DNA of 64,000 bases from Sphingomonas sp. SRS2 (GCF_000971055.1 NZ_LARW01000061.1:1-64000); one strand, 5' to 3'. Counted from the stretch's first letter, positions 17,415 through 26,168 are shown. Translations and numbers: made by a program. The notes: generated by a model from the letters alone, not told the origin.

Positions 17415-18941
17415 TCAGGATACCATGATACGCTTAATGAATTCGATCAGCATCAGCAGCATGAACATCCCGGGTAAACCGGCTGCCGCGGAAGAAAACC
17501 ACATCATCTGTTTCCGCCGTACCGCGCGTGTCTCGCTCGTGATGACCTCGGAGATCGATCCCAGCACCGGTAGGCCGCTCGCCTTGGCGAGTTGCTGGGT
17601 GGTCGTGTAGACACTGGCAAGCTGGCTTTTGGCGAAGGCGACGCCCGCGCCGACCACGACGCCCGCGACCAAGACACCGGTGAGCAGGAAAGTGCGGTTC
17701 GGCGCGGCGGGCTGGCGCGGCAACGACGGCTGATCGATCACACGAAAGCGCGCACCGGCAGTCTTGCCGCTAGCGTCGGCCCGCAGCTTGGCGCTCTCGC
17801 GCTGGCCGAGCAGCTTGTTATATTGTTCGCGCAGCACATCATAATCGCGATCGAGCCGCGACTGATCGATCTGCGAACCCGGCGCGGTCAGCTGGCGCTG
17901 GGCGATGCGGGTGACGTCGCCGGTCAACTGGGCCTTGCGAGCCTCCAGCGCAGCGACATTGCCCTGACGCTCGGCCTGCATCGACCGGATCGAGACATAG
18001 ACGGGGTTGGGCGCCATCGGCACCGATCGGGTGCCGCCCCGCGCCCGTTCGGCGCGGAGCTGGCCGAGCTGTGCGCGGATCGCGATCACGTCAGGATGCT
18101 TCTCGGTCCAGCCGCGCGACACCGCTTCGGAAAGCTGGCCTTCAAGCTGACCAATTCGCTGGTCGATCGAGTCGACGGCGCCCATGGCGCCGCCGGCGGG
18201 GATCTGGGCGGGCGTGGCGGCGATCTGCCCATTCATCGCGGCAAGCGAACTGCGCGCCGACATCAGGCTGGACTCGATCGTCATCATCTCGTTGCGCGCA
18301 GCATCCATCCGCTGTTCGAGCGAGCCCGAACCGGGCAGCGATCCCATCGTCTCCTGAACGATCTGCGCGCGGCGGCGATCGACATCCGCCAGTTCCTTGG
18401 CGCGGCGGGCCAATTCCTGCTCAAGGAAATCCAGCGTCTCGGCATTGTTGGCGCGATTGCCGACCAAATTCTCCTGAACGAAGATATCGATCAGCTTCTG
18501 GGTCACGTTACGAACGATGAAGGCGGTCTGCTGCTCGGATATGCCCTTCAGGCTGATCCGCGTCTTGATCTCGAGCAGGTCCTCGCCCTGTGCGGTGATC
18601 GAGATGCCGCCGCGCAGCGCACCGATCAGCGACAGCGCCTCCGACGAGGTCAGGGGCCGTTCGCCGTTGGAGACGGTGCGGACGACCTTCTTCAAGATCT
18701 CGGTCGAGGTGAGCGACTGACGAACCCGGTCGATGCCTTTTTGCACATCGCCTTCGCTGCCATCTGCGAGCAGCGATTTGACCTGCACCGAAATGCGCGC
18801 GCTGCTCTCATAGGCGGCGGGCACCCGCATCACCATCACCCAGCCGATCAGACAGAATCCCCACGCGACGGCGAGCGCAAGCCAGCGCATCCGCCAGATC
18901 GCGTAGAGCGCAATCCTAATCTCGGTATAGATTGCTTCCAT
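17415..18941 (-). CDS. XrtA-associated polysaccharide chain-length determinant (Wzz/PCP type)
   Basis: This 508-residue inner-membrane protein is of the Wzz/polysaccharide co-polymerase class (TIGR03007 type). The first membrane segment is at about 18-38 (LALAVAWGFCLIGWVMVM). The periplasmic domain is long, with coiled-coil helices (about 150-390) and segments such as RLDRDYDVLREQYNKLLGQRESAK. Near the C-terminus come PSLPRQPAAPNRTFLL, a second membrane segment at about 415-435 and a third at about 480-500. It sets polymer length together with the autokinase that follows it. Confidence 0.93.
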   Translation of the reverse strand: MEAIYTEIRIALYAIWRMRWLALAVAWGFCLIGWVMVMRVPAAYESSARISVQVKSLLADGSEGDVQKGIDRVRQSLTSTEILKKVVRTVSNGERPLTSSEALSLIGALRGGISITAQGEDLLEIKTRISLKGISEQQTAFIVRNVTQKLIDIFVQENLVGNRANNAETLDFLEQELARRAKELADVDRRRAQIVQETMGSLPGSGSLEQRMDAARNEMMTIESSLMSARSSLAAMNGQIAATPAQIPAGGAMGAVDSIDQRIGQLEGQLSEAVSRGWTEKHPDVIAIRAQLGQLRAERARGGTRSVPMAPNPVYVSIRSMQAERQGNVAALEARKAQLTGDVTRIAQRQLTAPGSQIDQSRLDRDYDVLREQYNKLLGQRESAKLRADASGKTAGARFRVIDQPSLPRQPAAPNRTFLLTGVLVAGVVVGAGVAFAKSQLASVYTTTQQLAKASGLPVLGSISEVITSETRAVRRKQMMWFSSAAAGLPGMFMLLMLIEFIKRIMVS

Positions 18942-18970
18942 CGGTTTAGTCCGTCACCCCCACGGCCAAC

Positions 18971-19618
18971 CTAGAACACGCTCTCGGGGATGATGATCAC
19001 ATCGCCCGGCTGTAATTTGACGTTCGCCTTGATGTCGCCCCGCTTGAGCAGACTGTCGATCCTGAGCCGGAACTCCTGCTGCTTGTTGGTGGCGGGATCG
19101 TGGCGGACCAGCTTGGCCCGGTTGCCCGCCGCGAATTGCGAAAGGCCGCCGACCGAGATCATCGCGTCGAGCAGTGTCATGTCCGACCGATAAGCAACCG
19201 CCGCGGGCCGCTCCGCCGCGCCGACGATGCGGATCTGCTGCGCGAAGGTCCCCGAGAAATTGTTGATGATCACCGATACGATCGGATCCTTGATATAGGT
19301 CGACAAGGCATCGCGAATATCGTCGGACAGCTTCGACGGAGTCTTGCCGACGGCGACCATGTCGCTGATCAGCGGCAGCGTGATCCGGCCATCGGGACGG
19401 ACCTGCACCTGTGCGCCCAGCTCGGGGTTGCGCCAGACGAAGACCGTCAGCGCATCGAGCGGGCCGATGGTATAATCCTCGCCAGGCTGCGCACCCGAGG
19501 GCACGAACGGCGCCGGCGGCAATTCCTTCGCCTTCTCCTCGGCGCGCACAGGCATCGCGAAGACGATGCTCGCCAGCATCATCGCGCCCACCAGTCTCTT
19601 CACCGCACCCCACGTCAT
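18971..19618 (-). CDS. XrtA-associated polysaccharide export protein (Wza-like, SLBB)
   Basis: This small Wza/KpsD-like export protein of 215 residues has a type I signal peptide (VGAMMLASIVFAMPVRA). A Poly_export domain (DYTIGPLDALTVFVWRNPEL) is followed by one SLBB domain (IRIVGAAERPAAVAYRSDMT) and the end KLQPGDVIIIPESVF. The ATG at 19618 is chosen because AAGGGA (19625-19630) sits 6 bases before it. The ATG at 19624 would touch the ribosome site. No lipobox cysteine, indeed no cysteine at all, is present, unlike Wza. It is the first gene of the EPS operon running to 8160. Confidence 0.92.
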   Translation of the reverse strand: MTWGAVKRLVGAMMLASIVFAMPVRAEEKAKELPPAPFVPSGAQPGEDYTIGPLDALTVFVWRNPELGAQVQVRPDGRITLPLISDMVAVGKTPSKLSDDIRDALSTYIKDPIVSVIINNFSGTFAQQIRIVGAAERPAAVAYRSDMTLLDAMISVGGLSQFAAGNRAKLVRHDPATNKQQEFRLRIDSLLKRGDIKANVKLQPGDVIIIPESVF

Positions 19619-19647
19619 CTGCATTCCCTTCAGGGTATCGACCCCAC

Positions 19648-19670
19648 TTACGGACCGCCATTGCCCGTAA
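19648..19670. promoter_or_regulatory. dyad TTACGG-N11-CCGTAA upstream of the EPS operon
   Basis: The arms TTACGG (19648-19653) and CCGTAA (19665-19670) flank an 11-base spacer. They lie about 30-50 bases upstream of the export-protein start, in the only sizeable gap (about 100 bases) of the minus-strand EPS block. This suits an operator near a promoter. I see no convincing sigma-54 or sigma-70 hexamers, so the function is a guess. Confidence 0.25.
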
Positions 19671-19720
19671 AACTCAATCCCCGCTTATTGCGCCATAACG
19701 CATGAACATATGCTTAGGAA

Positions 19721-20962
19721 TCACAGGATGTCAGTCCCGTCTATGGTTAATTCACCTGGGGCCGGATGACCGAGGAAAGCTTGCGGGCTCGCACTCGCCC
19801 CATAGGCCCCCGCCAGGAACAGCGCTACGACATCCCCCACCTCTGCCCGCGGTAACCCGACATGGTCTCCAAGCCGATCGATCGGCGTACACAGACACCC
19901 TACCACAGACACGTCCTCGACCATGCCAGATCCAGGGAGTTTCGTCAAAGAAATCGGATAGTTACGACGGACGACCGTTCCGAAATTGCCGCTTGCCGCG
20001 AGCTGGTGATGCAAGCCTCCGTCGACGACAAGAAATATCTCGCCATGGCTCGCCTTGCGGTCGACGATCCTGGTCAGATAAACCCCCGCCTCCCCCACCA
20101 GCCAGCGTCCCAACTCAATTGTAAATTCTGCGTCGCGGAGGATAGCGGGACGCGACGCGAGCGTGTCGGCGAGCGCCGCGCCGACCGCCACCTCATCGAG
20201 CGCGAGGTCATTGGCGAAATGAGGGATGCCGAAGCCGCCGCCGAGATTGACGTGCGGTGGCGCGACCCCCGCCTCCTCGCTCAGCCGCGCGGCCAGCGCC
20301 ACCGCCGACGCCTGCGCCTCGATCAGCGCGGCGGGATCGAGCGCCTGCGACCCCGCGAAGATGTGAAGCCCGCGATATTCCGCCCCCGCCGCAACGATGC
20401 GGGCGATGATCGCTGCGGCCTGATCGGCATCGACCCCGAAAGGCTTCGCGCCGCCGCCCATCTTCATCCCCGATCCCTTGAGCTCGAAATCGGGGTTTAT
20501 CCTTAGCGCGAGCCGGGGCGTGCGCCCGATGCCGCGTCCGATCGCCAGCGCACGATCGGCTTCATTGCCGGATTCGAGGTTGAGGGTGATCCCCGCTTCG
20601 ATCGCCATCGCCAGCTCGCGGTCGCGCTTGCCCGGTCCCGCGAAGGAGATGCGCCGCGCATCCATCCCGGCGTCGAGCGCGCGTTGCGCCTCCCCCGCCG
20701 AAGCGACGTCGATGCCATCGACCAGCGGCGCGATCGCCTTGATCAGCGGAGGGTGCGGATTGGCCTTCACCGCATAATGGAGCGACACCCCCGAAAAGGC
20801 GGCGCGGAAACGCGCTATGCGATCACGCACGATGTTCAGGTCATAGACGAACAACGGCGTGTCGCCCGCCGCGTCGATCCAGGCGGCGGCAGTGCGCCCA
20901 CCGATCATCAGCTCGCCGTCGCGCCACTGATAGTCGGGGGGGATCGGTCCGGCGGCTTTCAT
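19721..20962 (-). CDS. PLP-dependent decarboxylase, exosortase A system-associated
   Basis: This 413-residue fold-type III PLP enzyme is of the DapDC/ODC class (TIGR03099 type). The PLP lysine is K66 in LHYAVKANPHP. Other family marks are DVASAGEAQRAL, a glycine-rich phosphate-binding segment (HVNLGGGFGIPHF), ELGRWLVGEAGVYLTRI and, near the end, CLCTPIDRLGD, which carries the active-site cysteine region. Its first codons overlap the stop of the acyl ligase (ATGA), so the two are coupled. With the ligase and the acyl carrier protein it probably makes or loads an amino-acid-derived group used in the EPS system. The substrate is not evident. Confidence 0.92.
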   Translation of the reverse strand: MKAAGPIPPDYQWRDGELMIGGRTAAAWIDAAGDTPLFVYDLNIVRDRIARFRAAFSGVSLHYAVKANPHPPLIKAIAPLVDGIDVASAGEAQRALDAGMDARRISFAGPGKRDRELAMAIEAGITLNLESGNEADRALAIGRGIGRTPRLALRINPDFELKGSGMKMGGGAKPFGVDADQAAAIIARIVAAGAEYRGLHIFAGSQALDPAALIEAQASAVALAARLSEEAGVAPPHVNLGGGFGIPHFANDLALDEVAVGAALADTLASRPAILRDAEFTIELGRWLVGEAGVYLTRIVDRKASHGEIFLVVDGGLHHQLAASGNFGTVVRRNYPISLTKLPGSGMVEDVSVVGCLCTPIDRLGDHVGLPRAEVGDVVALFLAGAYGASASPQAFLGHPAPGELTIDGTDIL

Positions 20963-22476
20963 GCCCCCGCCTCTGCTTTCAGCGCGGCGCGGTCAAGCTT
21001 GCCATTGGCGTTACGCGGCAATTCGTCACGCCAGACGATGCGCGCAGGCTGCATGAAGTTCGGCAGATTGCGCCTGAACCAGTCGGTCAGGCGCTGATCG
21101 GCATCGTCGGTGGCGGGTCGCGCGTAGAGCAGGATCGCCTGGCCCAGCCGATCGTCGGCGATCCCCAGCGCCACCGCCTCGGCCGCCGCGCCGCTCGCGA
21201 TCGCCGCTTCCTCGATCTCGGTCGGACTGATCCGATTGCCCGAACTCTTGATCATCTCATCATCGCGCCCGACGAAACGCAGCAAACCGGCGGCGTCGCG
21301 CACCACGGTATCCCCCGACCAGACCGCCATGCCCCCCTGCCGCGACGCGGGTGGTGCGGGGCGGAAGCGCTGGGCGGTGCGATCAGGGTCGCCCCAATAT
21401 CCTTGCGCCACCAGCGGGCCGGCATGGACCAGTTCGCCCGGCTCGCCATCGTCGGTGACGGCGCCATCAGGGCGGACGACGAGAATTTCGGCAAAGGGGA
21501 TCGCGCTGCCGATCGACTCGGGATGCACGTCGATCAGCGCGGGATCGAGCCAGGTCGAGCGGAACGCCTCGGTCAGGCCGTACATCGAGAAGAGCCGCGC
21601 TTGCGGGAACAGCGCGCGCAGGCGGCGCACCAGCGACACGCTCATCCGTCCGCCCGTGTTGGTGAGCCGGCGCAGCCGCGCGACGCTTTCGCACGGCCAT
21701 TCGCTCTCGGCCAGCTGGATCCATAGCGGCGGAACGCCCGCCAGCGTGGTGATGCCGTGCCGCCCGACCGCGCGGACGACATCGCGCGGCGTCAGATAAT
21801 CGAGCGGGTGAACACAGCCACCCGCCGCCCAGGTCGAGAACAGTTGGTTCTGGCCATAGTCGAAGCTGAGCGGCAGCACCGCCAGCGTGCGGTCGTCCGC
21901 TGCAAGGCCGAGATAGTGCGCAACGCTGATCGCGCCGAGCCACAGATTCGCGTGGCTGAGCATCACCCCCTTGGGCCGGCCGGTCGAACCTGAAGTGTAG
22001 AGGATCGCGACGAGATCGCCGGCATCAGCCGAAGATGGCGGCAGAGGCACATTGCCCGCGAACAGCGCCGCGCCGTCCGCTTCCTCAATCAGGAGCGCGC
22101 AGCCATCGGGCCGGTCGCCGGATTGGAGGCTGTCCGCCCTGCCCTGTCCGGTGATCAGCAGCCGCGCGCCGCTGTCGGCCAGGATATGCGCGACCTGAGC
22201 GCGCTTGAGCAGCGGATTGACCGGCACATGGACCAGCCCCGCCCGCGCGGCAGCCAGCGGCATCAGGCAGGCGATGCGGTTCTTGGGCAGCCAGCTGGCC
22301 ACCCTGTTGCCGGCCGTGAGCCCGCGCGCGCACAGCCCCGCCGCCAGCAACCCCACGGCCCGATCGAGTCCCGCATGATCGAGCAGCCCGATTTTGTCGG
22401 CCAGCGCCGGTGCGTCGCGTGGCCCGATGACAGCGAGATGATCGAGAGGACGAGGATTGGGATCGGGGTGCATCAC
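20959..22476 (-). CDS. acyl-CoA ligase (AMP-forming), exosortase A system-associated
   Basis: This 505-residue adenylate-forming enzyme (ANL superfamily, TIGR03098 type) has the P-loop LYTSGSTGRPKGVMLSHANL, the A5-like MYGLTEAFRSTWLDP, the hinge VRDAAGLLRFVGRDDEMIK and the C-terminal lysine in NANGKLDRAALK. It would activate a carboxylic or amino acid and load it on the divergently encoded acyl carrier protein. ATG ATG at 22476/22473 leaves the exact start open by one codon. The gene shares its upstream region (about 95 bases) with the carrier-protein gene. Confidence 0.92.
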   Translation of the reverse strand: MMHPDPNPRPLDHLAVIGPRDAPALADKIGLLDHAGLDRAVGLLAAGLCARGLTAGNRVASWLPKNRIACLMPLAAARAGLVHVPVNPLLKRAQVAHILADSGARLLITGQGRADSLQSGDRPDGCALLIEEADGAALFAGNVPLPPSSADAGDLVAILYTSGSTGRPKGVMLSHANLWLGAISVAHYLGLAADDRTLAVLPLSFDYGQNQLFSTWAAGGCVHPLDYLTPRDVVRAVGRHGITTLAGVPPLWIQLAESEWPCESVARLRRLTNTGGRMSVSLVRRLRALFPQARLFSMYGLTEAFRSTWLDPALIDVHPESIGSAIPFAEILVVRPDGAVTDDGEPGELVHAGPLVAQGYWGDPDRTAQRFRPAPPASRQGGMAVWSGDTVVRDAAGLLRFVGRDDEMIKSSGNRISPTEIEEAAIASGAAAEAVALGIADDRLGQAILLYARPATDDADQRLTDWFRRNLPNFMQPARIVWRDELPRNANGKLDRAALKAEAGA

Positions 22477-22571
22477 GGCAACGACTAGCCTATTTCAAAT
22501 CCAAATCCTTGTCCCGATTGCGCTATACCGCTAGTGGGCACGCCATTTCGCCAGTGCAGGGACGAGAAGAC

Positions 22572-22844
22572 GTGGGCGCAACCGATCCGATCAACACCGA
22601 AGACGCGGTACGCGCCGTGCTGGTCGATGTCCTCGGCATCGATCCCACACGTGCCGCCGGGTTCACCGCCGATACGGGGCTGTTCGGATCGATGCCCGAG
22701 CTGGATTCGATGGCGGTCGCGGGGCTGCTCACCGAGCTCGAAGACCGCCTCCACATCATCATCGACGATGACGAGGTCGATGGCGAGATGCTCGAAAGCT
22801 TCGGCGCGCTGGTCGACTTCGTGCAGCGCAAGATCAAGGCCTGA
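22572..22844 (+). CDS. acyl carrier protein, exosortase A system-associated
   Basis: From the GTG at 22572, preceded by the purine-rich GGGACGAGAAGAC, the protein has 90 residues. It shows the four-helix acyl carrier pattern, with phosphopantetheine attachment at Ser46 in GSMPELDSMAVAGLL and the acidic helix LEDRLHIIIDDDEVDGEM. A TTG at 22509 would add 21 residues that do not look like carrier protein. It probably carries the product activated by the divergent ligase. It runs tail-to-tail with trxB, 8 bases apart. Confidence 0.9.
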   Translation: MGATDPINTEDAVRAVLVDVLGIDPTRAAGFTADTGLFGSMPELDSMAVAGLLTELEDRLHIIIDDDEVDGEMLESFGALVDFVQRKIKA

Positions 22845-22852
22845 CGCCGCCC

Positions 22853-23824
22853 TCAGGCGGCAACCGTCACCCGCGCCTCGAAATCGGCTTCGGCCAGGAA
22901 GCGCTCCGCGTCGAGCGCGGCCATGCACCCCATGCCCGCCGCCGTCACCGCCTGACGATAGACCTTGTCGGACACGTCGCCGCAGCCAAAGACGCCGGGA
23001 ATATTGGTCCGGGTGCCGCCCTTCTCGACGACGAGATAGCCGTCCTCGTCCAGTTCGAGATGACCCCGGAACAGCTCGGTCGACGGATGATGGCCGATCG
23101 CGACGAAGCCGCCATCGACCGGGAGGGTCGATGCCTCACCCGTGACGGTGTCCTTCAGGTCGATCGCGACAAGGCCCTGATGTGCTTCGCCGCCGACGAA
23201 GCGTTCGACGCCTTTATTCCACAGGATCTTGATGTTGGGGTGGGCGAACAGCCGCTCCTGCAGGATCTTTTCGGCACGCAGCGAATCGCGGCGGTGGATG
23301 AGAGTCACGTCATGGCTGTGGTTGGTCAGGTAGAGCGCCTCCTCGACCGCGGTATTGCCGCCGCCGATGACCGCCACCTTCTTGCCGCGATAGAAGAAGC
23401 CGTCGCAGGTCGCGCAGGCCGAGACTCCCTTACCGCCGAGTTCCTGCTCGCCCTCGATGCCAAGCCACTTGGCTTGCGCGCCGGTGGCGATCACGAGCGT
23501 GTCGCACACATAGATGGTGCCGCCGTCGCCCCTCAGCCGGAAGGGGCGCTCGCTCAGATCGACATCGACGATCGTGTCCCAGATCATCTGTGCGCCAACA
23601 TGCTCGGCCTGGGCCTGCATCTGCTCCATCAGCCAAGGGCCCTGAATGACGTCACGGAAGCCCGGATAATTTTCGACGTCGGTGGTGATCGTCAGCTGGC
23701 CGCCCGGCTGAATCCCCTGCACCACGATCGGCGCCATCCCGGCGCGCGCGCCATAGATGGCGGCGGACAGGCCGGCCGGGCCCGATCCGAGAATCAGCAT
23801 GCGGGTCGAGTGGGTAGCGGTCAT
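22853..23824 (-). CDS. trxB: thioredoxin reductase
   Basis: This 323-residue flavoprotein transfers electrons from NADPH to thioredoxin. The FAD site LILGSGPAGLSAAIYGARAG, the redox pair Cys137/Cys140 (SACATCDGFFY), the NADPH-binding KVAVIGGGNTAVEEAL and the C-terminal GCGDVSDKVYRQAVTAAGMGC are all present. Length is normal for bacterial low-molecular-weight TrxB. It separates the XrtA-type EPS genes from the rest and looks like ordinary core genome. Confidence 0.95.
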   Translation of the reverse strand: MTATHSTRMLILGSGPAGLSAAIYGARAGMAPIVVQGIQPGGQLTITTDVENYPGFRDVIQGPWLMEQMQAQAEHVGAQMIWDTIVDVDLSERPFRLRGDGGTIYVCDTLVIATGAQAKWLGIEGEQELGGKGVSACATCDGFFYRGKKVAVIGGGNTAVEEALYLTNHSHDVTLIHRRDSLRAEKILQERLFAHPNIKILWNKGVERFVGGEAHQGLVAIDLKDTVTGEASTLPVDGGFVAIGHHPSTELFRGHLELDEDGYLVVEKGGTRTNIPGVFGCGDVSDKVYRQAVTAAGMGCMAALDAERFLAEADFEARVTVAA

Positions 23825-23978
23825 GGGTCAGGCTGGCTCCGGAATCGGGACGGTCGAATCTTCGATGTTCAGATAGGGATGCGTCCCCCGGCTTGGCAAC
23901 CGTCGCGGCCTTTACCAGACCTTAGGGTTCGGTCGTTACGGACCTCGAAAATCTATGGCGCGCCAAAGACGGGGTTGG

Positions 23979-24194
23979 ATGGGAAATATGGTCGCGATGT
24001 TTTCTGGCCTGATCCGTGACGAAAGCGGCAAGGCCCCGCTCAAGCTTGTGGTGGGCAGCTGCCTGCTCGGCATAGCGGTGGCCAGCGCCTCGCCCGCCTT
24101 CCAGGCAAATCCGCTGATCAGCGGCACCATCCACAAGATGGGCAAGCATCTGCCCGAGACGCTCGAGACCATCACCCGCGCGATGGGCGGCTGA
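23979..24194 (+). CDS. small hypothetical membrane-associated protein
   Basis: This frame encodes about 71 residues from the ATG at 23979. An ATG at 23955 would give 79, and ATGs at 23988 and 23997 are also possible. It has a short basic/polar start, one hydrophobic stretch (LKLVVGSCLLGIAVASASPAF) that could be a membrane anchor or uncleaved signal, and a helical tail (MGKHLPETLETITRAMGG). I do not recognise a family. GC-rich third positions and its place in an otherwise empty region between trxB and the Rrf2 gene support a real gene. Its function is unknown. Confidence 0.5.
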   Translation: MGNMVAMFSGLIRDESGKAPLKLVVGSCLLGIAVASASPAFQANPLISGTIHKMGKHLPETLETITRAMGG

Positions 24195-24202
24195 TTGCAC
24201 AA

Positions 24203-24219
24203 ACTAAGACAAAGTTAGT
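24203..24219. promoter_or_regulatory. upstream dyad ACTAA-N7-TTAGT before the Rrf2 gene
   Basis: A perfect 5-base inverted repeat with a 7-base spacer lies about 20 bases upstream of the -35-like TTGACG. It is one of two dyads in the short region before the Rrf2 start. It may be a second binding site for the encoded regulator. Confidence 0.35.
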
Positions 24220-24231
24220 CCGTGTTTTTAC

Positions 24232-24259
24232 TTGACGCCATAACTCGGATCATTATGGT
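24232..24259 (+). promoter_or_regulatory. candidate promoter with overlapping CCATAA-N9-TTATGG operator
   Basis: TTGACG (24232-24237) and TATGGT (24254-24259) are spaced by 16 bases, as for a sigma-70 promoter. A perfect dyad, CCATAA (24238-24243) and TTATGG (24253-24258), fills the spacer and enters the -10. Such placement fits an autorepressor. The start of transcription would fall at about the ATG at 24267, and no ribosome site is visible, so the message may be leaderless. Confidence 0.45.
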
Positions 24260-24266
24260 CCGCGTT

Positions 24267-24806
24267 ATGGCACATATCACCACCAGCGTCGAATATGGCA
24301 TCCACTGCCTCCTCTTCCTCGTCGGCAACGACAAGGCGATGAGCAGCCGCGACCTCGCTGAATTGCAGGGAATATCGCCAAGCTTCCTCGCCAAGATCTT
24401 TCCGAAACTGGAGAAGGCGGGAATCGTCGCGGCTAGCGAAGGCGTGCGTGGCGGCTACCGGCTGGCCCGTGAGCCCGACGAAATCAGCTTCCTCGACATC
24501 GTCGACGCGATCGAGGGCCGCAAGCCGCTGTTCGATTGCCAGGAGGTCCGGGGCCGCTGCGCGGTGTTCGGCGAAGCGAAGCCCAAATGGGCGACGGCGG
24601 GCATCTGCGGCATCCACGCCGCGATGATCCGGGCCGAGCGTGCGATGCGCGATAGCCTCGCCAGCGTCACGCTGGCGAGCATCGCATCCGACTTCGGCAA
24701 GGTAGCGCCGGCCAGCTTCTTCGAGGATGTCGGCGGCTGGATGGGCGACCGTCTCAGCGGCCGCACCGCCCGCATGCCGAGACCCGACAAGGCCGCGCCG
24801 CCCTAA
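24267..24806 (+). CDS. Rrf2-family transcriptional regulator with three cysteines
   Basis: This 179-residue winged-helix regulator starts at ATG 24267 with the family N-terminus MAHITTSVEYGIHCLLFL. The recognition region is SSRDLAELQGISPSFLAKIFPKLEKAGIV and the wing is GVRGGYRLARE. Cys91, Cys98 and Cys114 lie where IscR and NsrR hold their Fe-S cluster ligands, though the spacing (x6, x15) differs from IscR (x5, x5). The tail after residue 150 is longer than usual. It likely senses redox state, iron or NO and probably represses itself, given the dyad in its promoter. The flavoprotein downstream is a plausible target. Confidence 0.9.
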   Translation: MAHITTSVEYGIHCLLFLVGNDKAMSSRDLAELQGISPSFLAKIFPKLEKAGIVAASEGVRGGYRLAREPDEISFLDIVDAIEGRKPLFDCQEVRGRCAVFGEAKPKWATAGICGIHAAMIRAERAMRDSLASVTLASIASDFGKVAPASFFEDVGGWMGDRLSGRTARMPRPDKAAPP

Positions 24807-24944
24807 GCGGCGACGCGCTCCACCAACCACTGAAAATCCTTTCCCGCTGTCCTGCCGGACGCGCCGGGAGAGTATTCGCGCGCCCTGTCGATCGGCGCTG
24901 CGGAACGACCACGCACGTCCGGTGACCATCAGGGAAGAACCATC

Positions 24945-26153
24945 ATGACCCAGAACATCATCATCGCAGGGTCCGGCTTCGCCGGTCTCTGGTCGGCCAT
25001 CTCGGCCGCCCGCGCCATCGCGCTCGCCGGGAGGTCGGGCGACATCCAGGTGACCATGGTGTCGCCCAGCCCGAATGTCGGCATCCGCCCGCGCCTCTAT
25101 GAAGCCGTGATCGAGAATATGAATCCCGACATCGCCGCGCTGCTGGACGCGGTCGGCGTCCGCCATGTTGCCGGGCTGGTCGAAACGATCGATGCAGCGG
25201 CCAAGCTTATCACTATCGCGCATCGCGACGGAGGCTGGACCACCCTCCCCTATGACCGCTTCGTGCTGGCGACGGGCAGCAGGGCGTTCGCGCCCGACCT
25301 GCCCGGTCTGCACGAATATGCCTTCGACGTCGATACGGTCGAACGCGCGCTGCAACTCGACGCGCATCTCAAGGGCCTGCGCGATGCCCCCGCCACAGCG
25401 GCGCGCAACACTGCCGTCATCGTCGGTGGCGGTTTCACGGGTTTGGAATCGGCGACCGAGATGCCCGACCGGCTGCGTGCCATATTGGGCGGGGACGCTG
25501 ATATCCGCGTGGTGATTGTCGACACCGCGAAGGAGATCGGCGCGGAACTCGGCGCCGAAGCCGCGCCGGTCATCCGCGAGGCACTGGCCGAATGCGGCGT
25601 CGAATCGCGCTCCGCCGTCCGCGCCACCGCGATAGATGCGAACGGCGTCACCCTGTCGAGCGGCGAACGGATCGAGGCGAGCACTGTCATCTGGGCCGCC
25701 GGCATGCGCGCCAATGCGCTCGCCGCGCAAATCCCCGGCGAGCACGACCCGCTCGGCCGTGTGGTTGGCGACGCCTTCCTTCACGCGCCGCAGGCCGACG
25801 GCATCTTCGTCACCGGCGACACGGTAAAAGCGGCAACCGACGATCAGGGCAACTTCGCCGTGATGTCATGCCAGCACGCGCTGAGCCTCGGCCGCGTAGC
25901 CGGGCACAATGCCGCCGCCGAACTGGTCGGGCTGCCCCTCCATCCCTATAGCCAACCCAAATATGTCACCTGCCTCGACCTCGGCCCATGGGGTGCGCTC
26001 TACACCGAGGGATGGGACCGCCAGGTCCGCCTGACCCGCGCGGAAGGCAAGAAGGTGAAGCAGGAGATCAACACCGTCTGGATCTACCCGCCAGCCCCCG
26101 ACCGCGACGCAGTCTTCGCGGCGGCGAACCCGGATTATGTAATCGTGCCGTAA
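24945..26153 (+). CDS. NAD(P)/FAD-dependent oxidoreductase, type II NADH dehydrogenase-like
   Basis: This 402-residue flavoprotein has two Rossmann folds. FAD binding is at the N-terminus (IIIAGSGFAGLWSAISAARA) and NAD(P)H binding at about 160-185 (TAVIVGGGFTGLESATEM). The later FAD segment is ADGIFVTGDTVKA. A C-terminal part with LDLGPWGALYTEGWDRQV resembles NDH-2 and related quinone oxidoreductases. AGGGAAG lies before the ATG at 24945. There is no clear membrane helix, so attachment to the membrane would be peripheral. It follows the Rrf2 regulator by 138 bases on the same strand, which suggests regulation by it. The exact acceptor is unknown. Confidence 0.88.
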   Translation: MTQNIIIAGSGFAGLWSAISAARAIALAGRSGDIQVTMVSPSPNVGIRPRLYEAVIENMNPDIAALLDAVGVRHVAGLVETIDAAAKLITIAHRDGGWTTLPYDRFVLATGSRAFAPDLPGLHEYAFDVDTVERALQLDAHLKGLRDAPATAARNTAVIVGGGFTGLESATEMPDRLRAILGGDADIRVVIVDTAKEIGAELGAEAAPVIREALAECGVESRSAVRATAIDANGVTLSSGERIEASTVIWAAGMRANALAAQIPGEHDPLGRVVGDAFLHAPQADGIFVTGDTVKAATDDQGNFAVMSCQHALSLGRVAGHNAAAELVGLPLHPYSQPKYVTCLDLGPWGALYTEGWDRQVRLTRAEGKKVKQEINTVWIYPPAPDRDAVFAAANPDYVIVP

Positions 26154-26168
26154 ACAGGAATATCGCTG

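Noticed and set aside
24228-25784. Open frame of 518 codons antisense to the Rrf2 and flavoprotein genes
   Set aside because: It spans two real genes and the gap between them, and the translation shows no domain.
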